Shown in pieces: positions 57,669 through 64,000 of a stretch of DNA of 64,000 nt. Below the pieces are notes generated by a model. It did not search any database. It was not told the origin of the DNA and saw only the letters and a program-made list of their open reading frames with translations. Position 1 is the first letter of the stretch. Each line of letters opens with the position of its first letter. The DNA comes from Corydoras sp. C115 (taxonomy: Eukaryota; Chordata; Actinopteri; Siluriformes; Callichthyidae), in contig JAFMOC010000059.1 of NCBI GenBank assembly GCA_019802505.1, positions 951,001-1,015,000 on the forward strand. Reading direction: 5' to 3'. Position numbers and translations under genes: made by a program.

Positions 57669-58859
57669 TTAGGAAAAGGGGAAAAAAGAAACTCACTTCA
57701 CAGTCTTTATGTTGTGAAGTGACAGCATTATAAATAGTCAACATATACATAGTAAAAGACAAATATTATTTTGAGTATTTTACTGAGCGGTCTGTGACCA
57801 GGATGGAGAAACATATGTTTTGTTGAACAGGGATTTCATTTTAGGAAACAGATTCATATATTAATAAAATAAGTCTCTGGTATATAGAATGAAATGAGTT
57901 AAGGGACATTATAACAATCATGCAGTAGGGTAGGACCAATGTTACACTAGTGTTAATATAAAGGAATTGTTTGAAAAATTCATTTTTCAAAAATGTATTT
58001 TGTAAAATAGATATAAAACAAATGTTTCACAGTGACAAATCTTCTTTTTATGCTTTTAAGAAACCAATGAACATCGGAGTCATGGATGTTGGCATTCGGC
58101 ATGATTATGATCATTATACAGCAGGGCAGAACCAGTATGAACCTGGGGTTAATACAAATATTATACTCTTGAGATAATAATGTTTAGTTTTGAAGCGAAC
58201 TTTTCCCATTGCTAAATCAATGTGTTCTTTTGATGGTTCTCGCTGCACTTTTGAAAGACTCTGCCACCAAATGTCATTGTATTTTTAGTATAGGGGCTGA
58301 GAATGAACACAAAGCTAATCTTATGACACAGCACTCTGTGGATTGGCCCATCTTAGTTGCAGAGGTGTGCTGCGCTTTGTGAAGCACATAATCCCTAATG
58401 TGAGAACTGTCTCTAGGGGATGTGAGTGTTTCTATTTACATACAAATTTAATTTTGCCCTCTGCCTTTTGTCTTTCTCGCAATGTGAGTCATCCACAAGC
58501 ATGCTGGAGAAAGTTAAGTAGAGTCAACCTCATAAAGCACACATCACGTCTTCTCCAGTTTCCAGTAACTTCATGTAGCGGCAAGTGTTGGAAGCATCTG
58601 CAGTGCCATTAAGGCCATTATCCAAACCCTGATGCTCACATACACACAAAGCACATTCAAGCTGCTGCAGCATCACACATTTATATCAACACTATAATAC
58701 AAGTTCTTGTTCTTGGCAGTGCTGTGCCCTCAAGCAAACACTTGTTGCTCCAGGGGTTCTCGATCATGGCTAATTCTACACTTTGACCCCAATTATAAGG
58801 TTTGGATACTTTGTAAGCTGCTTTGAATTTACATAATGTGTAATTTGTGACATGAAATA
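57669..58859. other. Unique non-coding stretch
   Basis: No recognised repeat or exon. A phrase near 57900-57955 recurs loosely near 58105-58170 (GCAGTAGGGTAGGACC versus GCAGGGCAGAACC), perhaps an old local duplication. Confidence 0.35.
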
Positions 58860-59712
58860 TATAAAGTCAAAAGTTTGACATGCCTTCTTTTTGCTCCACT
58901 AATTGTCCATGAGGCGGCACGGTGGCTTAGTGGTTAGCACGTTCGCCTCTCAGCGCTAGGGATTCCCGGTTCGAATCCCCATCTGGGTGGAGTTTCCATG
59001 TTCCCCCCGTGTCTGCGTGGGTTTCCTCCGGGTTCTCCGGTTTCCTCCCACAGTCCAAAAAAAAAATGGATCAAGTGAATTGAATTCTCAAAAATTGCCC
59101 CATATAGTGTGTGTCTGTGTGAGTGAGTGTGTGCCCAGCGATGGATTGGCGCCCTGTCCTGGGTCTATCTGCCCAGCGCCCGAGATGTTCTCCCCTGGAT
59201 GGGCATGGGGAACCCCCTCCCCCCGCGACCCTAGTAGAGGATAAAGCGGGAGATAATGAATGAATAATTGTCCATGTTTCAGTTCTACTTACCATGAAGA
59301 TGGACTACAATTCTACATTCCTGTTTGTCTTCTTGATTCTGGATCCAAATAGTACCACCACAGAGCAGGTATTATTTTGTTGGTGCATTATTCCTATCCC
59401 AGCAGTGTCACTGAGGTGAAGAACTGAAACTACAGCAGCACTGCTGCACTAAAACCACCCGATCACCTCAGTGTCACTGCAGAACTGACAATAAACAATC
59501 CACCACCCAAATCATACCTGTTCTGTGATGGTCCTGACCAATAGAGAACAGAGAACCAACAGGGGACTAACAAAAAACAAAGAACACTGTAAAAATGTAT
59601 AACAGTCTGTAATTGTAAAACTACAAAGGCCATCTATATGATAAATGGGGGGAAAAAAAGTAATAACAGGAGCAAGAAAGGTGCATGTCCAAACTTGACT
59701 GGTACTGTATAT
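58860..59712 (+). mobile_element. MITE-B, near-full element split by a SINE-1
   Basis: The left arm (GTCAAAAGTTTGACATGCCT, CTCCACTAATTGTCCATG; 58860-58911) continues after the SINE with GTTTCAGTTCTACTTACCAT, AGAGCAGGTATTATTTTGTT, GCAGCACTGCTGCACTAAAA and the inverted right arm (ACTACAAAGGCCATCTATAT, CATGTCCAAACTTGACTGGT) to 59712. Confidence 0.85.
58912..59264 (+). mobile_element. SINE-1, full length, nested in MITE-B with target duplication
   Basis: 353 bp, close to the window's consensus. It has head GGCGGCACGGTGGCTTAGTG, B box GGTTCGAATCC, central domain (GTGGGTTTCCTCCGGGTTCT), GGCGCCCTGTCCTGGGTCTA and tail GATAAAGCGGGAGATAATGA. The 12-bp duplication TAATTGTCCATG lies at 58900-58911 and 59265-59276. 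The target is MITE-B sequence, so the undisturbed element is known from other copies. Confidence 0.97.
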
Positions 59713-61012
59713 GAGACGAAGCAAGTGGAACCGGAACCAGGTTTTTGTATTTAATGCAATTTGTTAATAAAGCCTTTTCATTTGCTTAACAAATATGAAG
59801 TTCTTATGTGTGACAATATCCATAATATGCACGTAAGGCTTATGTTTTTGATATTCGTAAACATTTGCGTGATATTGCTGCAGTAAAATTTATATTTCAT
59901 CTATATGTGATTGGTTTGTTGGTTGGTTAGTCAGTCGAATGATTGAGTTATTGTCGGAGTGATACAGGACTTTTTTTTCTCAGGCAGCATGAAGCAGAAA
60001 AGATGTGTTTTCATTGGTTATACACCCACTATACACAGTACATTACAGTAAAATATTGCCAGCATATCCCCTCACCCTTCCTCAGTGCCATTCCCACTCA
60101 CTATACATTGAAGGATGAGATTTTATAAAAAATGGGCGACTTAACTGTAGCTGAGCACTTCTGCCAGCACTCCTTGTATTTTTCACAGTGTACAGTGAGG
60201 CACTCATTCCTTTGGGCAGGAGGGATGTGGAGAAGGCGGGCAGCTGGAGCAGACTACAAATGAGAAAGGCAGCCTTCTGTCTGATCGCATCAGTGACACA
60301 CTACAAACACACTGAAACCTGCCACGGTGGGATGTGATACAGACTTCCATTATGATGCACTTTAGATTGCTGTATCTTAAATAATGTGGCGGTTGGGGAT
60401 ATAAGCTTTTTCTAGAATGACTCTAAAATAGCAATGCGTTGTCCCCTGCAGAAGATCTGCCACAATCCACTTATACACAAAACATCCTGCAATGCTGACT
60501 GGGGTTCAGTGTGCTACAATGCGATCATTAACCTAAATGCAGAGCCCTCATTGCGCTGACAAGCAGAATAAAGATCAATCTGAAAGGTAAAGAAGGTAAA
60601 TCAATTCGGGAGGTTGTATGGTGGCACACAGGCAGTCACGCCATTGTTAACTTCCGAAATAAAGTCGAGAATAAAATAGCCCTGTTTAGTACCCGACGGT
60701 GTGAGCTTGTGAGTTTGTGCTATCGCACAGAATCACAATGCAGATAAATAAACGTCTCACAATACAGAACCCACAATGAGAGAAATGTAAAATCTGAGCA
60801 GACATTATTAAAATGAATCCAAATAAATACATTGTGCTTGTTCGCTACAATTACATTTAACAACACACATAAGTCAGTAGATACATTGTACTCCTCAGAG
60901 GAGCCAGATACATTGTAGTATTATCAATTCTGATCATTATCCAATCTGGTTTAAATGCCCAGATTTTTACTTTTTTTTTATTTTGTATAATATATATACA
61001 TAACCGTTTATG
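59713..61012. other. Unique non-coding stretch
   Basis: No recognised repeat family or exon over 1.3 kb. Confidence 0.4.
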
Positions 61013-61350
61013 GTCGTCACGGTGGCTTAGTGGTTAGCATGTTGTCCTCTCAGTGCTGGGGATTCCTGGTTCGGATCCCAATCTGGGTGGAGTTTCCATG
61101 TTCTCACCGTGTCCGCGTGGGTTTCCTCCGGGTTCTCCGGTTTCCTCCCACAGTCCAAAAACATGGATCAAGTCAATTGAGTTCTCCAAATTGCCCCATA
61201 TAGTGTTTGTTTGTGTGTGCGTGTGTGTGTGAATGAGTGTGTGTCCAGCGATAGATTGTCCCCCTGTCCTGGGTGTATCTGCCCAGCGCCCGAAACGTTC
61301 TCCCCAGGATGGGCATGGGGAACCCCTCCACGACCCTAGTAGAGGATAAA
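61013..61350 (+). mobile_element. SINE-1, near full length
   Basis: Head GTCACGGTGGCTTAGTGGTT, B-box-like GGTTCGGATCCC, central domain, CCCCCTGTCCTGGGTGTATC and CGACCCTAGTAGAGGATAAA; the ATGA tail is replaced by TGTGTGTATATACA. A 173-codon minus-strand frame (61034-61555) lies mostly in this SINE and is not a gene. Confidence 0.92.
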
Positions 61351-61620
61351 TGTGTGTATATACATTTATCAGGGGGAAAAATAAAAAGTATATATGAAGC
61401 ACCAGGCAACATTTTTCACTATAGTGCAGTAAAAGAGTCGGGGTATATATTTTTTGAAAAACTAAAGTATGTAAGTAGGAGGAAGCAGATCCATTTGGGC
61501 AGCTACAGCCAGTGGAGAAGAGTGACATGAACTCGCCTGGACTAGTTGAACACAAGTCCAGCTGTCGAGTTTTAGATCAGCCATAGAGTCTGTCTGTAAG
61601 CTCAGAGACTGGCATGGATT

Positions 61621-61747
61621 AGAGTAGTGGTTAGAATGTCCGCCTCTTAGTTCTGCCCGTGTCTTTGTGGGGTTTTACCTGGATTCTCCGGTTTCCTTTA
61701 AAAACATAGAGATACACTATGCCTCTATATAGAGTGTGTGTGTGTGT

Positions 61748-61810
<63 letters not shown>

Positions 61811-61915
61811 TGAGTGAGTAAGTGCATATTCCCAACAACCAAAACGTTCCTCTCTGGATGGGCATAGACAACCCTCTGACTCTAGTACAGCATTCAAGAA
61901 GATCAAATAAAATGA
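61621..61915 (+). mobile_element. SINE-1, diverged, with expanded TG tract
   Basis: Head GTAGTGGTTAGAATGTCCGC, TCTCCGGTTTCC, CTCTATATAGAGTG, then about 80 bases of TG (61731-61809) where the normal copy has a short TGTGTGTCTGTGTG. CCAACAACCAAAACGTTCC and a tail AGTACAGCATTCAAG follow. Confidence 0.8.
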
Positions 61916-62267
61916 ATAAAAAACAAGCGTCTCATTTTTAATATTATTTCATCCACATCCAGACTACGGCTCTGCTTTCCTCGCAGGCAAATCGAATGGA
62001 GAAGCCCATGAATTAAAAAGGCTTTTAAAAAGTTTGACCTGTACTGTGCTCCAGCACCTCCACAGAACCTGACCATAATAATTGGCTTAGAAAATATATG
62101 AAAGAAAATGTCAGCTTCTTTCACAGCATGCAGGATGTTATTCAGTCTGTAGAACAGACAAGGTAACAGTTAGAAGTGTTTTCTTACAAGACCCTCTGCT
62201 TTGGAATATGTTACTTAAGGATTTAAATTTCCCCCTAATCTTGTAATGTTAACAAATATGTAATTAC

Positions 62268-62410
62268 TTCAGAATCGTCAGAATCAGAATATTTTTTTTA
62301 ATCCCAGATGGGAAATTGCAGCAGTTACATTTACCCTGTGTTCAGTGTTACAGTAAATAAATAAATAAAGAATATAAATAGTTCTAGTAATAAGACGTAT
62401 AATAGTAATA
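62268..62410 (-). mobile_element. LINE 3'-end remnant
   Basis: TCAGAATCAGAATATTTTTT, AATCCCAGATGGGAAATTGC and AGTAAATAAATAAATAAAG are the reverse of the GGGATTAATAAAGTATTCTG type of LINE 3' terminus. The family is not assigned. Confidence 0.5.
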
Positions 62411-62419
62411 CTTATACTT

Positions 62420-62750
62420 AATAATCAATTCATCCATCCATCCATTATCTTCCGCTGTATCCTCTACTAGGGGTCGCGGGGGGGGGGTGGACAGGGCGAT
62501 TTACCGCTGGGCACACACTCACTCACTTACTCACTCACTCACTTACTCACACAGACAAACACTATATGGGGCAATTTGGGAAAATTCAATTCACCATGAT
62601 CCATGTTTTTGGACTGTGGGAGGAAACCAGAGAACCCGGAGGACACCCACACGGACACGGGGAGTACATGGAAACTCCAGATTGAGATTCGAACTGGGAA
62701 TCCCTAGTGCTGAGAGGAGAACATGCTAACCAATAAGCCACCGTGCTGCC
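62420..62750 (-). mobile_element. SINE-1 (left of a tandem pair)
   Basis: Tail CATCCATCCATTATCTTCCG, a G run, a deletion that removes the CCCATGCCC segment, an expanded ACTCACTCACTTACTCACTC tract, central domain, reversed B box (GATTCGAACTGGGAATCCC) and head CAATAAGCCACCGTGCTGCC. The 9-mer CTTATACTT follows at 62751. Confidence 0.9.
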
Positions 62751-62759
62751 CTTATACTT

Positions 62760-63066
62760 CATTATATTATTCATTCATTCATTCATTATCTTCCGCTTTA
62801 TCCTCTATTAGGGTCGTGGGTGGGTTCCCCATGCCCATCCAGGGGAGAACGTTTCGGGCGCTGGGCAGATACACCCAGGACAGGGCGCCAATCTATCACT
62901 GAGCACACACTCACTCACACAGGCACACTCTCTATGGGGCAATTTGGAGAACTCAATTGACTTGATCCATGTTTTTGGACTGTGGGAGGAAACCGGAGAA
63001 CCCGGAGGACACCCACACGGACAGGGGGAGAACATGGAAACTCCAGATTGGGACCAGAGTGCCGCC
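62760..63066 (-). mobile_element. SINE-1 (right of a tandem pair), head deleted
   Basis: Tail ATTCATTCATTATCTTCCGC, GCGCTGGGCAGATACACCCA and central domain near consensus; from TCCAGATTGGGACC it jumps to AGAGTGCCGCC, losing the B box and most of the head. CTTATACTT follows at 63067. Confidence 0.9.
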
Positions 63067-63075
63067 CTTATACTT

Positions 63076-63110
63076 AAGTAATAATAATAATAATAATATT
63101 AATACTAATA
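63076..63110. repeat. (AAT)n, imperfect
   Basis: Several AAT units with interruptions. Confidence 0.7.
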
Positions 63111-63621
63111 ATACTTATAGTTTTGATATTGTGTATCAAAGTCGTTTGGCTTGTGATGACCTTTTCTGCAAATGTTGCAGAATTTATTTTTATAAGATAT
63201 ATTTTTGTATGGATTTTTTTTATATATTTATGATTGGCGCTGCTGTTAAGCCACCCTATAAAGTGTTCAGTCTTCACACAAATACAGAACGTATCCAGTC
63301 CGTCATGTTGGAGCCTCCCTTTGCTCTCAAACAGCCTCAGGGTTTGCTGTGTTGTGCATTCTGAGGTGCTTTTCTGCTCACCACCACAATTGTGCAGAGT
63401 GCTTTTCTGAGTTCCTGTAGCTTTTCTATCAGCTTGAACCAGTCAGGCCATTCTCCGTTGACCTCACTCATGAACAAGGTCTCTGTTTGCAGAACTGCTG
63501 CTTACTGGATGTTTTTTTTTCCTCTTCTTTCGCTTTACTGCACCATTCTGAGTAAACGCTAGAGACCATTGAGCTTTAAAATCCAAGGAGATCAGAGAGT
63601 ATAGAAAAACTTGAACCTGCT
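63111..63621. other. Unique non-coding stretch
   Basis: A 131-codon frame at 62969-63364 begins in the SINE, crosses the AAT repeat and has no recognised domain. Confidence 0.4.
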
Positions 63622-63672
63622 CAAATTCAAACCTGGATCCCCAGCGCTGAGAGGAAATGTGCTAACCACTAT
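63622..63672 (-). mobile_element. SINE-1 head fragment
   Basis: CAAATTCAAACCTGGATCCC-like B-box region, CAGCGCTGAGAGGAAATGTG and CTAACCACTATGCCC. The rest of the copy is missing. Confidence 0.7.
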
Positions 63673-63865
63673 GCCCACCCTGGGGTTCTGGGTGCTGGGC
63701 AGATGCAGGACAGGGCACAATCCATCGCTAGGAACACACTCACATACTTTTATAGAGGAGCAATTTAGAGCTGCCAATTTATCCTGAATCTGTTTTTGGA
63801 CTGTGGGAGGAAACTGGAGAACCCAGAGAAAACCCATACAGTTAAGGGGATAACATGAAAACTGG
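63673..63865 (-). mobile_element. SINE-1 body fragment
   Basis: GGGTGCTGGGCAGATGCAGG, ACAATCCATCGCTAGGAACA, GGAGCAATTTAGAGCTGCC and the reversed central domain GACTGTGGGAGGAAACTGGA. It begins where the head fragment ends, again a tandem-copy junction. Confidence 0.75.
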
Positions 63866-64000
63866 TGTTTTCATTTTGTGGTGTGACCGCCTCTAATTTT
63901 TTTTACTATACTTACACTTTCATGTGCTGCGTACTTAATTAAACATGTCTGATGCTTAAAGTCATGTTACTACACCTTCATTCTGCTGTGACTAGTGTAG

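Noticed and set aside
57827..58185. Possible local direct duplication of about 150 bp
   Set aside because: Only short phrases match and the intervening sequence does not align convincingly by eye; noted as weak only.
61034..61555. 173-codon minus-strand open frame
   Set aside because: About two thirds of it is SINE-1 sequence at 61013-61350, and the same peptide strings recur at other SINE copies.

Overview
The window is vertebrate nuclear DNA, almost certainly from a teleost fish. It is AT-rich, has no operon-like gene packing, and is full of CA/TG, TA and AAT microsatellites. Its dispersed repeats are of teleost kinds: tRNA-derived SINEs with a conserved central domain like that of zebrafish DANA (the V-SINE superfamily), a second tRNA-type SINE ending in the GCGACTTACA-type tail common in fish, and several fold-back DNA transposons. 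The repeat mix recalls otophysan fish (catfish and characins). That placement is recalled from general knowledge, not computed.

Only one convincing piece of protein-coding sequence is visible: a minus-strand first coding exon at 4109-4466. It encodes a serine-rich N-terminus, one membrane segment and the start of an extracytoplasmic part, and it ends at a strong splice donor. The gene continues toward position 1 and beyond the window. I could not assign it to a family. The remaining 59 kb upstream of it contains no exon I can defend. The longer open frames there are chance frames, microsatellite translations or translated SINEs.

Layout: 1-4.1 kb is presumably the first intron, holding MITE-A copies, an hAT-type fragment and SINE fragments. 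4.1-4.8 kb is the exon and its upstream region. From 4.8 to 64 kb is intergenic or large-intron sequence colonised by about 35-40 SINE-1 pieces, about ten SINE-2 pieces, MITE-A (AT-rich fold-back element, at least six copies), MITE-B (Tc1/mariner-like fold-back element, at least seven pieces), MITE-C (hAT-like, CAGGGCCCTATTTTA end, four pieces), a 643-bp hAT-like element at 16014-16656, two LTR-like sequences (27246-27688 and 55817-56145) and one LINE 3' end with coding remnant (44878-45160).

The repeats record an order of insertion. SINE-1 jumped into MITE-B (58.9 kb, 12-bp target duplication) and SINE-1 lies inside SINE-2 (36.9 kb). SINE-2 lies inside SINE-1 (39.9 kb), and two SINE-1 copies sit side by side with a triplicated target (62.4-63.1 kb). 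Several SINE-1 copies are near full length with perfect target duplications, so this family moved recently. I found no undescribed biochemical system. The most notable items are these nested insertions, an 85-bp mini-SINE with its own target duplication, a hairpin-templated sequence replacement in a SINE, and a candidate solo LTR inside a TA microsatellite.
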